Positions 8,716-17,929 of a stretch of DNA of 59,906 nt are shown in pieces. Source of the stretch: Massilibacteroides sp. (GTDB lineage: Bacteria > Bacteroidota > Bacteroidia > Bacteroidales > Tannerellaceae); contig JAQVZS010000004.1 of the NCBI GenBank assembly GCA_028708075.1, positions 32,509 through 92,414 on the forward strand. The letters are read 5' to 3'. Each line of letters opens with the position of its first letter. Position 1 is the first letter of the stretch. The notes beneath the pieces were generated by a model. It ran no database searches. It was not told the origin of the DNA and saw only the letters and a list, made by a program, of their open reading frames with translations. Made by a program: the position numbers and the translations under genes.

Positions 8716-11025
8716 TTATTTCTTCTTTTCTTTTACTGAAAAAGAATACGGGAAATCCTCGGCGTTGATACCTCTTCCGGTATTCGGGTTATCTGTCATT
8801 TTCACATCAAGACAACCTCCATTAAGTAAGGCTTCATGTGTCAGATAATTTTTCGTATAATTCTGTCCGTTCAATGTTACATATTCCATATAAATGTTTT
8901 TTGCATTGTTTTCCGGAGCATTGATGACAAATGTCTTGCCGTTTTCAAAATGCAACGTGGCTTTTTTAAATAAAGGTGCTCCCATCACATATTCGTTTGT
9001 TCCGGGACAAACGGGATAAAAACCCAAAGCAGAAAATACGTACCAGGCCGACGTCTGTCCATTATCTTCATCGCCACAATAACCGTCCGGTCCGGGTGTA
9101 TACATCCGGTTCATCACTTCACGTAACCAGTATTGTGCTTTCCACGGCTCACCGGCATAATTATAAAGATAGATCATATGCTGAATCGGTTGGTTGCCAT
9201 GCGCATAATTTCCCATATTCATTACCGTCATTTCACGGATTTCGTGGATCACCTGTCCGTAATAACTGTCATCGAACAAAGGCGGAACGATAAACACAGA
9301 ATCCAGCATTTCAACAAAATTCTTTTTTCCACCCATCAAGTCGATTAACCCCTGAGGATCATGGAATACCGACCAGCTATAATGCCAACTGTTTCCTTCA
9401 GTAAAGGCGTCTCCCCATTTCAACGGTGAAAAGGGCGATTGAAAAGTCCCGTCTTCATTTTTCCCTCGCATCAAACGCGACTCCGGATCAAACAGATTTT
9501 TATAATTCATGGCTCGTTTGGCAAAACGGTCAATTTCTTCTTTCGGGCGTCCCAACTCCTTCGCCAACTTCCAGATACACCAGTCATCGTACGCATACTC
9601 CAACGTACGGGCTGCGCTTTCATTTATTTTAACGTCGTAAGGAACATAGCCCAGCTTATTGTAATATTCATGTCCACGACGTCCTGTGGATGAAACTTTC
9701 GGATGCACATTTTCCGTACCATGGATCAATCCGGCATATAAGGCTTCCAAATCATGGACTTTCACACCCTTGAAGTAAGCATCAACCAGTATGGAAGCCG
9801 AATTGTTTCCGATCATACAACCCCGATGTCCCGGACTTGCCCATTCGGGGAAGAATCCGCTTTCTTTATAGGTGTTGATCAATCCTTCTTGCATTTCTCT
9901 GTTCACCGACGGGAACATCATATTCAAAAAAGGGAACAAACAGCGGAAAGTATCCCAAAAACCAGTGTCGGTATACAAGTAGCCCGGCAATACCTCTCCG
10001 TTATACGGACTGTAATGAACAATCTCTCCAGCAGCATTCACTTCGTAAAACTTACGGGGAAACAATAGCGAACGATACAAACAGGAATAAAATGTACGAT
10101 ATTGATCTAAGTTTCCGCCTTCCACTTCAATCCGGCTCAACACTTCGTTCCAGGCTTGTTTTCCTTTGGCTGCGACCTGATCAAAACTATCTTTGCCCAA
10201 CTCTTTCAGGTTAATCTCCGCCTGTTCCGGGCTGATAAAAGAAGACGCAACTTTCGCGTGCACTATCTCTCCTTTCCGTGTTTTAAACCCGATGATTGCG
10301 CCGGCATGATTCGCCGTTTGCAACAATACACTTTCTTTAAGTTCCTGATCGGCAACAGTTGCTTTATATGTGAATGGTTTGTCAAATACAATCACAAAAT
10401 AATTCTTGAAATTTTCAGGTACACCTCCACTATTCCGCGTCGTATAACCGATAATCTTATTCTCTTCCGGAATAATCTGTATGGACGATCCTTTGTCAAA
10501 GGCATCAACAACAACATAAGCATGTTCCGTATCCGGGAAGGTAAAACGAAACATTGCCGCACGATCCGTCGGAGCAATTTCCGTGACGACATCATGTTCA
10601 GCTAAATATACTTTATAATAATACGGTTTGGCAATTTCGCCCTTATGAGAAAACCAGCTTGCGCGTTTATCCTGGTCGAACACAGGAGCACCCACAACCG
10701 GCATCAAAGAAAACTGCCCGTAATCATTAATCCACGGACTCGGTTGATGTGTTTGCTTAAATCCCCGTATTTTATTTGCCGTATAAATGTACGCCCAGCC
10801 ATCACCCATCTTCCCGGTTTGTGGAGTCCAGAAATTCATCCCCCACGGCAAGGCAATGGCTGGATACGTATTCCCAGTAGAAAATTCAAACGTGGATTGT
10901 GTACCCATCAAAGGATTCACATATTCTACCGGATCAAAACCAGCCTTCTCCACGGCCGATACAGGTTTAACAGCTAAAGCAAGAACAAGCAAAGCAACAC
11001 AATTAAAAATATTTCTTTTCTTCAT
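8716..11025 (-). CDS. GH92 family alpha-mannosidase, secreted (canonical copy)
   Basis: The product is 769 residues from the chosen ATG at 11025, where a clear signal peptide (MKKRNIFNCVALLVLALAV, cleavage probably after VSA) begins; the frame stays open 47 codons further upstream, but that stretch overlaps a terminator. Family 92 features are TGNTYPAIALPWGM near the N-terminus, TGFWDTFRCLFP (354-365), the general acid Glu543 in EGNSWHYSW, and CGDEDNGQTSAW with catalytic Asp652/Asp654. There is no lipobox, so it is probably periplasmic while its neighbour is lipid-anchored, which suggests sequential trimming. It should remove terminal alpha-linked mannose imported or exposed by the SusC/D pair. 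Confidence 0.92.
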   Translation of the reverse strand: MKKRNIFNCVALLVLALAVKPVSAVEKAGFDPVEYVNPLMGTQSTFEFSTGNTYPAIALPWGMNFWTPQTGKMGDGWAYIYTANKIRGFKQTHQPSPWINDYGQFSLMPVVGAPVFDQDKRASWFSHKGEIAKPYYYKVYLAEHDVVTEIAPTDRAAMFRFTFPDTEHAYVVVDAFDKGSSIQIIPEENKIIGYTTRNSGGVPENFKNYFVIVFDKPFTYKATVADQELKESVLLQTANHAGAIIGFKTRKGEIVHAKVASSFISPEQAEINLKELGKDSFDQVAAKGKQAWNEVLSRIEVEGGNLDQYRTFYSCLYRSLLFPRKFYEVNAAGEIVHYSPYNGEVLPGYLYTDTGFWDTFRCLFPFLNMMFPSVNREMQEGLINTYKESGFFPEWASPGHRGCMIGNNSASILVDAYFKGVKVHDLEALYAGLIHGTENVHPKVSSTGRRGHEYYNKLGYVPYDVKINESAARTLEYAYDDWCIWKLAKELGRPKEEIDRFAKRAMNYKNLFDPESRLMRGKNEDGTFQSPFSPLKWGDAFTEGNSWHYSWSVFHDPQGLIDLMGGKKNFVEMLDSVFIVPPLFDDSYYGQVIHEIREMTVMNMGNYAHGNQPIQHMIYLYNYAGEPWKAQYWLREVMNRMYTPGPDGYCGDEDNGQTSAWYVFSALGFYPVCPGTNEYVMGAPLFKKATLHFENGKTFVINAPENNAKNIYMEYVTLNGQNYTKNYLTHEALLNGGCLDVKMTDNPNTGRGINAEDFPYSFSVKEKKK

Positions 11026-11133
11026 GTTTATCATAGCTTTTTTAAATATAAGATTGTACAGTATGCAAAGAAACAAAAAACATCCCTTTAAGTAAAGCCT
11101 TTCTAAAAGGTATATTTGTGAATTAAAGATAAA

Positions 11134-11162
11134 AAAACCCGGAAAGGTTACTCCCGGGTTTT
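11134..11162 (-). terminator. Intrinsic terminator/attenuator between susD and the GH92 genes
   Basis: On the minus strand, 20 bases after the susD stop, a 9-bp perfect stem (AAAACCCGG / CCGGGTTTT, arms at 11154-11162 and 11134-11142) with an 11-base loop runs into a seven-T tract. It should end most susC-susD transcripts and let only part of them continue into the GH92 genes. No convincing separate promoter is visible for the GH92 pair. Confidence 0.75.
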
Positions 11163-11181
11163 CCATTATATAAGAATTTGT

Positions 11182-12747
11182 TTATTCAGAATAACCTTCA
11201 TTCTGAACCAATGACGGATTACGTTGCATTTCATTCAATGAAATCGGCCATAACAAATCAGATTCCTTGAATGTCGCGTTAGAAGCGTTTTTTGCTCCTA
11301 CCAAGTCGACATAAGTAACTTTTCCTTTCTCTGTTGTTGAGATCACCGGGAATTTTTTCGTACGCAGACAGTCGTCCCAAATTTTGAATTCCAATGGAAA
11401 CTCGCGTAGCCTTTCGGTCCAACATTCTTCGATAAAGGCTTGTTTGCTTAAAGATTGTAAGTCAGAAGAAATCTCAGCTGCCGTTTTGCCTTCCATGTTG
11501 GCACGTGCCTTAATTTGAGCCAGATAACCGGCAGCTTCAGCTGTTACACCTTGCGATTGAGCAATAGATTCCGCAGCATCCAGCAACGCTTCCGCATAAC
11601 GGAACAAATCACGGTCTTTTGTGGAACGTCCGGAACTCAACAAGGCTTCTTCATCATACCAGAACCAGCAACCGGCAACTTCGGAAGACCAAGTCTTTCC
11701 TGTATTCGGATTAGTATAGTTCCAGTGGAAGAATTGATTGGGTTGAATACGTAAATCGTTTGCTTCATACACATTCAGGAACTGATTCGTCGGTCCATAA
11801 ACACGTTCGAAAATAGAATACGTTCCGAATATAGCGGTTGCGGAAGAACTAAACGCGTAAGTCGGCCACCAGCCACCATTGCTAATGGCATCGTCGAACT
11901 CGTATGAGTAAATAGACTCATCCAAACCGTCGGTAGAACGGATTTTATTATAAGCGCTATTCAAGCCTAAATCGCCGTTTGTCGCCAACGCGTGCGAAGA
12001 ATCAATAACCGTTTTAACAATAGAAACGGCATCCGAATACTTCCCTTCCTGCATGTAAACAGTCGTTAGAAGCATCGCGGCAGCATACTTTGTGATGCGA
12101 TTACCATTATTATAAAACGTAGCAGCCGGCAACACCTCTACAGCCTCTTTCAAATCTGATTCAATTAATGAATAAACCTGGTCTGCCGCAGTACGTTCCA
12201 AGTACAAATTTTCCATGGATTCGTAGGGTTCTGTAGGCATCGGAACCGAACCGAAAATCTTTACCAGACTAAAATAATTAAACGCACGGAAAAATTTAGC
12301 TTCTGCGATTAATTGATTCGCCACAGATTCAGACATCGATATTTCCGGAATATGCATAATAGCGCCATTGGCTACGTTAATCGCTTTATAACAATCATCC
12401 CATATCCCATCCATTGTTGAAGATACCGTCATCGTATTTTCCTGACGGGTCAATTCACGGGAGTATTTGCAAACTAACTCCTGCCCTTCATAACTGTTTG
12501 TAAAGTAACCTGTCAGCATTCCTGTTACGGAAGAGAAAGGACCTATATAGGCGCTACCTGCACCTGTAAATTTATTTGGAGCGCCTGTACGATACAAATA
12601 GTTTACATTAGACTGCGCTTGCGCTTCTGTTTTATAGAATGCTCCGGCAGTTAACGAGGATTTCGGATTCTCATCCAAAAAATCAGAACATGCATTAAAT
12701 CCAATTAAACAAACACATGTTATTGCTACTGTCAATATATTTTTCAT
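11182..12747 (-). CDS. susD-like: SusD/RagB-family surface glycan-binding lipoprotein
   Basis: The 521-residue protein has a lipobox ending at Cys20 followed by SDFLDENPKSS, the usual start of mature SusD proteins. The body has the SusD TPR scaffold (IWDDCYKAINVANGAIMHI, AEAKFFRAFNYFSLVKIFGSVPMP) and the C-terminal SusD/RagB signature (FIEECWTERLREFPLEFKIWDDCLR), ending LLWPISLNEMQRNPSLVQN. It caps the SusC transporter at the cell surface and delivers oligosaccharide to it. The gene follows susC by 21 bases on the same strand. The alpha-mannosidases downstream imply a mannose-containing ligand, which is an inference. Confidence 0.95.
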   Translation of the reverse strand: MKNILTVAITCVCLIGFNACSDFLDENPKSSLTAGAFYKTEAQAQSNVNYLYRTGAPNKFTGAGSAYIGPFSSVTGMLTGYFTNSYEGQELVCKYSRELTRQENTMTVSSTMDGIWDDCYKAINVANGAIMHIPEISMSESVANQLIAEAKFFRAFNYFSLVKIFGSVPMPTEPYESMENLYLERTAADQVYSLIESDLKEAVEVLPAATFYNNGNRITKYAAAMLLTTVYMQEGKYSDAVSIVKTVIDSSHALATNGDLGLNSAYNKIRSTDGLDESIYSYEFDDAISNGGWWPTYAFSSSATAIFGTYSIFERVYGPTNQFLNVYEANDLRIQPNQFFHWNYTNPNTGKTWSSEVAGCWFWYDEEALLSSGRSTKDRDLFRYAEALLDAAESIAQSQGVTAEAAGYLAQIKARANMEGKTAAEISSDLQSLSKQAFIEECWTERLREFPLEFKIWDDCLRTKKFPVISTTEKGKVTYVDLVGAKNASNATFKESDLLWPISLNEMQRNPSLVQNEGYSE

Positions 12748-12768
12748 CGTTAGAATTCTTTTAATTAA

Positions 12769-15700
12769 TTAAAACGTTACATTAACACCAAAAGTAAATG
12801 TCCTTGCTCTCGGATAGGAGAAGAATGTCATGTTTTGACCAAATTTGTTGCTATCTCCCTGAGATGTTGACTCAGGATCGTATCCGTTAAAGTCGCTTGA
12901 AGTAATCAAGAACAAATTATTGGCACTCGTATACATACGTAAGCCTGCTAAACCTATAGATTTCAACATTTTCGGAGCAAACGTATAACCGAATTGCAAC
13001 ATGTTGCAACGCAGGTAAGATCCGTCGGAGATCCACTGCGAATCCACAGTCGTATCTTGTCCGGCGTGACCGGAGTTCGACAAATATACAGCCTGTTGCA
13101 TTGTATTCGGGTTCGTCCCGTCATAGGCATCATACAAGATATTGCTCAATCCGTTTGTGATACCGAAACGATCGTACGTTGAATGGTAAAACTGTTGCAT
13201 TGTCTCAACTCCCCAAACAAACTGCAAATCCATTGTCAAATCGAAGTTCTTGTAGTTGATGGTGTTAATCCAGCTTCCAGTCCAATCCGGCATACCTTTA
13301 CCAATGATTTCTTTCTTTTCGGAACGTTTCGCACGGCCGATCTGGTTCATTTCGCAAAGTCCGCTGTTATAATCCTCTTCGGTATACACGCCGTAACGCC
13401 TGTATCCATAAAAAGAACTCATATTTTCGCCTACACGTAAAATACTTTCCGAACCTCCTACCCAACTATTCAATTCAATATCTTCGTTGTTATCGCCTAA
13501 TTGAAGAATCTTGTTTTTGTTATAGTTCAAGTTAATCGTAGAAATCCAACTGAAGTCACGCGTTTCAACTGGACGTGCGTTAACCATAATATCCAAACCG
13601 GAATTACGAACAGATCCAATGTTTTTATACACAGTAGAGAATCCCGTAGAATGAGGTAACGGAGTGTCGAGTAGTAAATCCGTTGTTTTCTTATTATAAT
13701 AAGCAACGTCGAAGTTCAAACGGTTCTGGAACAATCCCAGTTCAACCCCGATATCGAACTGTCCGGTTTTTTCCCATTTCAAATCCGGATTGGCCATTGA
13801 ATTAACATAAGCATACGGAGCACGTACACCATTGATCAAGTATGTTCCTGATGACACTTGCGCCAACGATTTGTAAATGCTGATTTCAGAGTTACCGGTC
13901 AAACCGTAACTGGTATGCAACTTCAAATTGCTGATTATATTGTTGTCTGCCAAGAAATCTTCCTGAGATACATTCCATGCTAAACCGGCCGATGGAAAAA
14001 CAGCATATTTATTGTTTTCACCAAACTTGGAAGAGCCGTCGACACGCCCTGTGATGGTTGCCGAATAACGATCTTTATAAGTATATGCAAGACGAAGGAA
14101 ATAAGAGTTCATCGCCCAACGTTCATAAGAAGATTCTGAAGGATCTGGAGTTGTTCCTACCGACATGTTATTGTCTTCAAAAAAGTCATCGGAGAATCCG
14201 GTCGTACGTGCTTTATTCCATTTTTGAGTACGTTCCTGCCAGGATAAACCAACCATCGTATTAATTCGATGTTCATCAAAGATCTTATTATAAGTCAAAT
14301 AAGTTTCTTCTTGCCAATATAAACTATTCCAGTTTTGATATTCCGCCCAACCATTCGGCATGGAAATGTTGTTCAAATCGATAGACGAATATCCTCTGTA
14401 TGTTTTGCTATGGCTATCAAGCCCTAATTGTGTTTTCAGATCCAATCCTTCTGCCAAATGGAAAGTAAACGCGGCATTACCAAATATTTGTGTATTGTAA
14501 CGCATACGTTTTTGCAAATCCAAAATCATGACCGGGTTAGACATCCCTTCGAAACCAAGTACATCACCGATCGAAGAAGATGCCGAAGTCGTATAATTTC
14601 CATATTTATCGTAAACCGGCATCCAGGGAACCATTTCGATCATCGTACGACGTGCTTCCTGGCCTCCACCGTCTTCCGGTGTATACCGTCCCCACGTATG
14701 ATTTACCAATAAATTAACCGCAGTCGACAACCAAGGGGTCGGATTTGCGTCGTATGTTAATTTGGCATTGATACGTTTGTTATAGGTATTGTTAACAATA
14801 CCCTGTTGATCTGTATAGTTTAGAAAAGCACCTACTGAAGAGGTTTTTCCCGCCTGCTGAATATTAATCTGATGGTTGTGAGAAATCGCCGTGCGGGTAG
14901 CTTCGTCTTGCCAGTTGGTGTCATACAATGGATTTCCATCTGCGTCAAAATAGTCCGGATCGTTGAACCAGTCTGAGCGATTTAACGACCAGTTTTTACC
15001 TTGCCATTTATTTTCATTTTCAAGCCCTGTCATAAACGCTTCCACCCATTCACCAGCTGTAAGTACATCCATCTTACGGGCGATATGGCTCGCACTGACA
15101 GATCCCTGATAGCTGATTTGAGTACCTTCTCCGTCTTTTTTCCCGCGTTTTGTTGTTACCAAAATCACCCCATTAGCACCACGAGCTCCATAAATTGCGG
15201 CTGCAGAAGCATCTTTCAATACTTCCATCGATTCGATATCATTGGGGTTGACCAGTTCGAAATTTTCCATCACAACTCCATCCACTACATATAAGGGACT
15301 AGAAGATGCGTTAATTGTAGCCATACCACGAATGATTACACGATTTGCGTATACTCCCGGTTGACTGGAATTCGAGAAAATATTCACACCGGAGACTTTA
15401 CCACGCAGATTGTCCAACGCACTAAAGTTTTGGTTCTTAGTAAGTTCTTCACCTTTAGCAACACCGATAGAACCGGTAACATCCGATTTACGCATCGTTC
15501 CGTAACCCACCACAACCACTTCTTCCAAAGTTTGAGTGTCTTCTACCAACTGAACGGTATATGTTGTTTGGTTACTAACCGGTACTTCTTTATTTAAATA
15601 ACCAATATAAGAAATATAAAGAACAGCCCCCTCCGGCACCTGTAAAGTGAAATTACCGTCAATGTCAGAGATCGTACCGTTCGTACTTCCCTTTACAATA

Positions 15701-16155
15701 ATATTCGCGCCGATAATTGGTTCTCCATTGCTATCCGTTACCGTTCCGGAAATCTTTTTTCCCTGCTGGGCAATGGAAGGAATATTGTTTTTTGTAAGAA
15801 CAATATAATCATTCTCAAACGCATACTTTACGTCGGAATCTTTAAATGCTTCAGTCAAACATTGGGCAACTGTTTTTTTACCGCTATTTAAAGCAAGAGA
15901 GGTTTCCGGATTTACTTCGTTTTTACTGTAAATAAACAAATAATCTGTTTGATTTTCAACCTGATCAATAAATTCGGCAATCGTCAGGTTATTTCCCCGC
16001 AAATTCACTTTCGCATTCTGAGAGATTGTTTTCGATGCAAAAGAAGAAAAAATACAAAGGAAAAGAAATAATGTTGAGATTCTCATAATATTCAAAAATT
16101 TCAATCGGTGATCATTTTGAAATAATAAAAGATTTGACAAAGGTTCTTTTTTCAT
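12769..16155 (-). CDS. susC-like: SusC-type TonB-dependent glycan transporter with STN signalling domain
   Basis: The 1128-residue outer-membrane transporter has a long n-region and a signal peptide (hydrophobic core about 27-40). An STN domain at about 47-122 follows, then a CarboxypepD_reg-like domain (KISGTVTDSNGEPIIGANI, 134-205), a TonB-box-like EEVVVVGYGT (211-220), the plug (to about 340, with LYVVDGV and GARGANGVILVTTKRG) and the barrel, ending FGVNVTF. The STN domain marks transporters that signal through an inner-membrane FecR-type anti-sigma factor, and such a gene lies directly upstream. An in-frame ATG at 16086 is an alternative start, but the longer n-region is common in this family. 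The 5' leader is overlapped by the predicted antisense RNA. Confidence 0.96.
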   Translation of the reverse strand: MKKEPLSNLLLFQNDHRLKFLNIMRISTLFLFLCIFSSFASKTISQNAKVNLRGNNLTIAEFIDQVENQTDYLFIYSKNEVNPETSLALNSGKKTVAQCLTEAFKDSDVKYAFENDYIVLTKNNIPSIAQQGKKISGTVTDSNGEPIIGANIIVKGSTNGTISDIDGNFTLQVPEGAVLYISYIGYLNKEVPVSNQTTYTVQLVEDTQTLEEVVVVGYGTMRKSDVTGSIGVAKGEELTKNQNFSALDNLRGKVSGVNIFSNSSQPGVYANRVIIRGMATINASSSPLYVVDGVVMENFELVNPNDIESMEVLKDASAAAIYGARGANGVILVTTKRGKKDGEGTQISYQGSVSASHIARKMDVLTAGEWVEAFMTGLENENKWQGKNWSLNRSDWFNDPDYFDADGNPLYDTNWQDEATRTAISHNHQINIQQAGKTSSVGAFLNYTDQQGIVNNTYNKRINAKLTYDANPTPWLSTAVNLLVNHTWGRYTPEDGGGQEARRTMIEMVPWMPVYDKYGNYTTSASSSIGDVLGFEGMSNPVMILDLQKRMRYNTQIFGNAAFTFHLAEGLDLKTQLGLDSHSKTYRGYSSIDLNNISMPNGWAEYQNWNSLYWQEETYLTYNKIFDEHRINTMVGLSWQERTQKWNKARTTGFSDDFFEDNNMSVGTTPDPSESSYERWAMNSYFLRLAYTYKDRYSATITGRVDGSSKFGENNKYAVFPSAGLAWNVSQEDFLADNNIISNLKLHTSYGLTGNSEISIYKSLAQVSSGTYLINGVRAPYAYVNSMANPDLKWEKTGQFDIGVELGLFQNRLNFDVAYYNKKTTDLLLDTPLPHSTGFSTVYKNIGSVRNSGLDIMVNARPVETRDFSWISTINLNYNKNKILQLGDNNEDIELNSWVGGSESILRVGENMSSFYGYRRYGVYTEEDYNSGLCEMNQIGRAKRSEKKEIIGKGMPDWTGSWINTINYKNFDLTMDLQFVWGVETMQQFYHSTYDRFGITNGLSNILYDAYDGTNPNTMQQAVYLSNSGHAGQDTTVDSQWISDGSYLRCNMLQFGYTFAPKMLKSIGLAGLRMYTSANNLFLITSSDFNGYDPESTSQGDSNKFGQNMTFFSYPRARTFTFGVNVTF

Positions 16156-16162
16156 AACTTTG
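16133..16162 (+). promoter_or_regulatory. Bacteroidota-type promoter on the antisense strand at the susC start
   Basis: TTTG at 16133-16136 and TAACTTTG at 16155-16162 match the -33/-7 consensus, the -7 box exactly, with 18 bases between. It points away from susC (+ strand) and overlaps the susC start codon. No protein gene on the + strand follows for over 2 kb, and a + strand terminator lies about 80 bases downstream. Confidence 0.6.
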
Positions 16163-16167
16163 TTACA

Positions 16168-16248
16168 TTTTCTTGTTAATACTTAATTGAATAATTTTGT
16201 GTTAGCACAATTCGACCGGTGGATGCTGCAACATCTGCCGGTTTTTTG
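16168..16248 (+). ncRNA. Predicted cis-antisense sRNA opposite the susC leader (DonS-like)
   Basis: A matching promoter ends at 16162 and an intrinsic terminator lies at 16215-16247, which defines an RNA of about 80 nt on the + strand. It would be fully complementary to the leader of the susC mRNA just upstream of its start codon. It could fold into a small hairpin (TTGTG-TTAG-CACAA, 16197-16210) plus the terminator hairpin. In Bacteroides fragilis the sRNA DonS sits at the same place, between anti-sigma and susC-type genes, and represses the susC-type gene; related sRNAs occur in other host-glycan PULs. The ends are predictions with no transcript evidence. Confidence 0.55.
16215..16247 (+). 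terminator. + strand intrinsic terminator between anti-sigma and susC genes
   Basis: ACCGGTGGATG (16215-16225) pairs with CATCTGCCGGT (16232-16242) as an 11-bp stem with two G-U pairs and a 6-base loop, followed by TTTTTT and more T-rich sequence. The G-U pairs become A/C mismatches on the minus strand and the U-tract exists only on +, so the terminator is specific for a + strand RNA even though both flanking genes are on the minus strand. Confidence 0.7.
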
Positions 16249-16315
16249 TTTTCTTTTTTTTATGTTTTCATAAGCAATAATGATTTAATAGGTTATAATA
16301 TATCTGATACGAGAT

Positions 16316-17290
16316 TTAATGTATCGTTATGCAATTCTGTTCATCGTCTTTATTGAATCTGAAATAATATACTTTCTGAAAGGTTCTTAGCGCACTGACG
16401 ACTCCGTCTCTCTGTCTAAATTTTCCACTGAATTTGTATTCGGCTAACTTTTCATTTTCAAGTGCGATCGTTATATCATAATATAATTCTAATTTTCTTA
16501 CGATTTCTTTAAAAGGGATGTCATCAAAAGCGTAAATTCCATCCTTCCATAACAAGAAATCTTTATTTAAAACACTTTTTTTGCTCAATTTGTTATCTTT
16601 GAGCTCTGCGGTTTCGTTTGGGCTTAAAAATAAAGCGTTCGTTTCATCCAATGCCGGATAGATTTTAATTGATCCGGTTTCTAAAAAAGTAATAAAACTA
16701 TTGTCTTTTTTATAGGCGTAAACGTTAAATGAAGTTCCTAACACTTTTATGTCCAGTTTATCTGTGGAAACAATAAACGGAACCTTTTCATCGTGTGTTA
16801 CCTCAAAATAAGCTTCGCCATCCAATTCAACTTTTCGGATGTTTCCCACAAAAATGTTTGGATAACGCAAGGTAGAAGATGCATTTAACCAAACAGTCGT
16901 TCCGTCATGCAACTTCAGCATTGCTCTCTGCCCGGAGGGTGTAGTAAATTCTTCGTAAGCGACAGGGCGGTTTTCCGGCTTTTTTTGCAGTTTCACCAGA
17001 TATAATGTAGTCATCAGCACAGCAATACCTATCACAACTGCATAACGTAATGTATACTTAACAAAAGAAATGTATGGAGTGCGCTTTTGTTTTTTCTTAA
17101 ATTTTTGTAGCTGAATCAATCCCTCTTTTTCATCTTCTTCCGAAAAAATAAATCCGGATAACGCATATGCGTTTTGCGCATGTGTAAACTCTTTTTTTAC
17201 ATTTTCGTCTGTCCGGACAAGTTCAAGAAGTTCAGCTTCCTCTTGAGTAGTTATCGCTTTATCAATGTATTTAATTATAAGTGGGTGCAT
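16316..17290 (-). CDS. FecR-family anti-sigma factor
   Basis: The 324-residue protein has a cytoplasmic N-terminal region (1-75) expected to hold the ECF sigma factor, one transmembrane segment (about 80-99) and a periplasmic FecR domain (about 115-215, with TPSGQRAMLKLHDGTTVWLNA and VELDGEAYFEVTHDEKVPF). The C-terminal domain (about 255-322, FDDIPFKEIVRKLELYYDI) is of the DUF4974/STN-like type found in Bacteroidota. It should receive the signal from the STN domain of the SusC protein when glycan is bound. It lies between the sigma-factor gene and susC on the same strand; the 160-base gap to susC contains the predicted antisense RNA. Confidence 0.94.
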   Translation of the reverse strand: MHPLIIKYIDKAITTQEEAELLELVRTDENVKKEFTHAQNAYALSGFIFSEEDEKEGLIQLQKFKKKQKRTPYISFVKYTLRYAVVIGIAVLMTTLYLVKLQKKPENRPVAYEEFTTPSGQRAMLKLHDGTTVWLNASSTLRYPNIFVGNIRKVELDGEAYFEVTHDEKVPFIVSTDKLDIKVLGTSFNVYAYKKDNSFITFLETGSIKIYPALDETNALFLSPNETAELKDNKLSKKSVLNKDFLLWKDGIYAFDDIPFKEIVRKLELYYDITIALENEKLAEYKFSGKFRQRDGVVSALRTFQKVYYFRFNKDDEQNCITIH

Positions 17291-17368
17291 CTCTTATTTC
17301 CGTTGTATAATTTAAAGAGCGTTCAAAATAGAAGCTACCACTAATCAGCGCAACAGAATAAACATTAT

Positions 17369-17929
17369 TTAACTATTCAGCAAGAACAATAACAAGGGTA
17401 AAAAGTCTTTTAATTCCACCCTTAATTTTTTTAATGCGATCGACATCTGGTTCTCGACAGTATTTATAGATAAGTCCAATTCCTCTGCGATTTCTTTATA
17501 CTTTTTCCCTTCAATTCGACTCTTGATAAAAATAAGTCTGCACCGTTCCGGTAATTTATTTATGGCGTTTTCCACAATCTGTTCCACATCGTCTTCGGAA
17601 GAAAGCGTATAGTTCAAATCCTCCAACGCCGAAAGTTTTAAGAGTAATTCCTTTTTATACTCCTCGGCAACGACTTTACGACGTAGATAATCCAAACATT
17701 TGTTTTTTACAAGAGAAAACAGATAAGAGACCAAACTAATCCGGATATCCAATACTTTTCGTCGCTCCCATAAAAGCAGGAAGACATCCTGCACTATGTT
17801 TTCTGCATCTTCATTTGACAAAACATATTCTTTTGCAAAACGATGCATCCTCGAATAGTACAACACATAGATCTTATCAAAGTTGTCATTGAGGCAGTCA
17901 GTATACAAAAAAAGATCTTGATTCGTCAT
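17369..17929 (-). CDS. ECF-type RNA polymerase sigma factor of the PUL
   Basis: The 186-residue protein has sigma region 2 (about 22-88, YYSRMHRFAKEYVLSNEDAE and IVQDVFLLLWERRKVL) and region 4 (about 125-178, LPERCRLIFIKSRIEGKKYK and EIAEELDLSINTVENQMSIA), with no region 1 or 3. It is the first gene of the locus and should direct transcription of susC and the genes after it when its FecR partner is relieved. A -7-type box lies about 60 bases upstream. The gap to the anti-sigma gene is 78 bases, longer than usual for a coupled pair. Confidence 0.94.
   Translation of the reverse strand: MTNQDLFLYTDCLNDNFDKIYVLYYSRMHRFAKEYVLSNEDAENIVQDVFLLLWERRKVLDIRISLVSYLFSLVKNKCLDYLRRKVVAEEYKKELLLKLSALEDLNYTLSSEDDVEQIVENAINKLPERCRLIFIKSRIEGKKYKEIAEELDLSINTVENQMSIALKKLRVELKDFLPLLLFLLNS

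Noticed and set aside
11043..11050. Minus-strand TATATTTA as a promoter for the GH92 pair
   Set aside because: The box lacks the final G, the TTTG upstream is only 15 bases away, and the leader would be about 10 bases.
16192..16199. Second TAATTTTG box on the + strand as the sRNA promoter
   Set aside because: It matches TAnnTTTG, but there is no TTTG at a suitable distance and the RNA would be only about 40 nt, mostly terminator.
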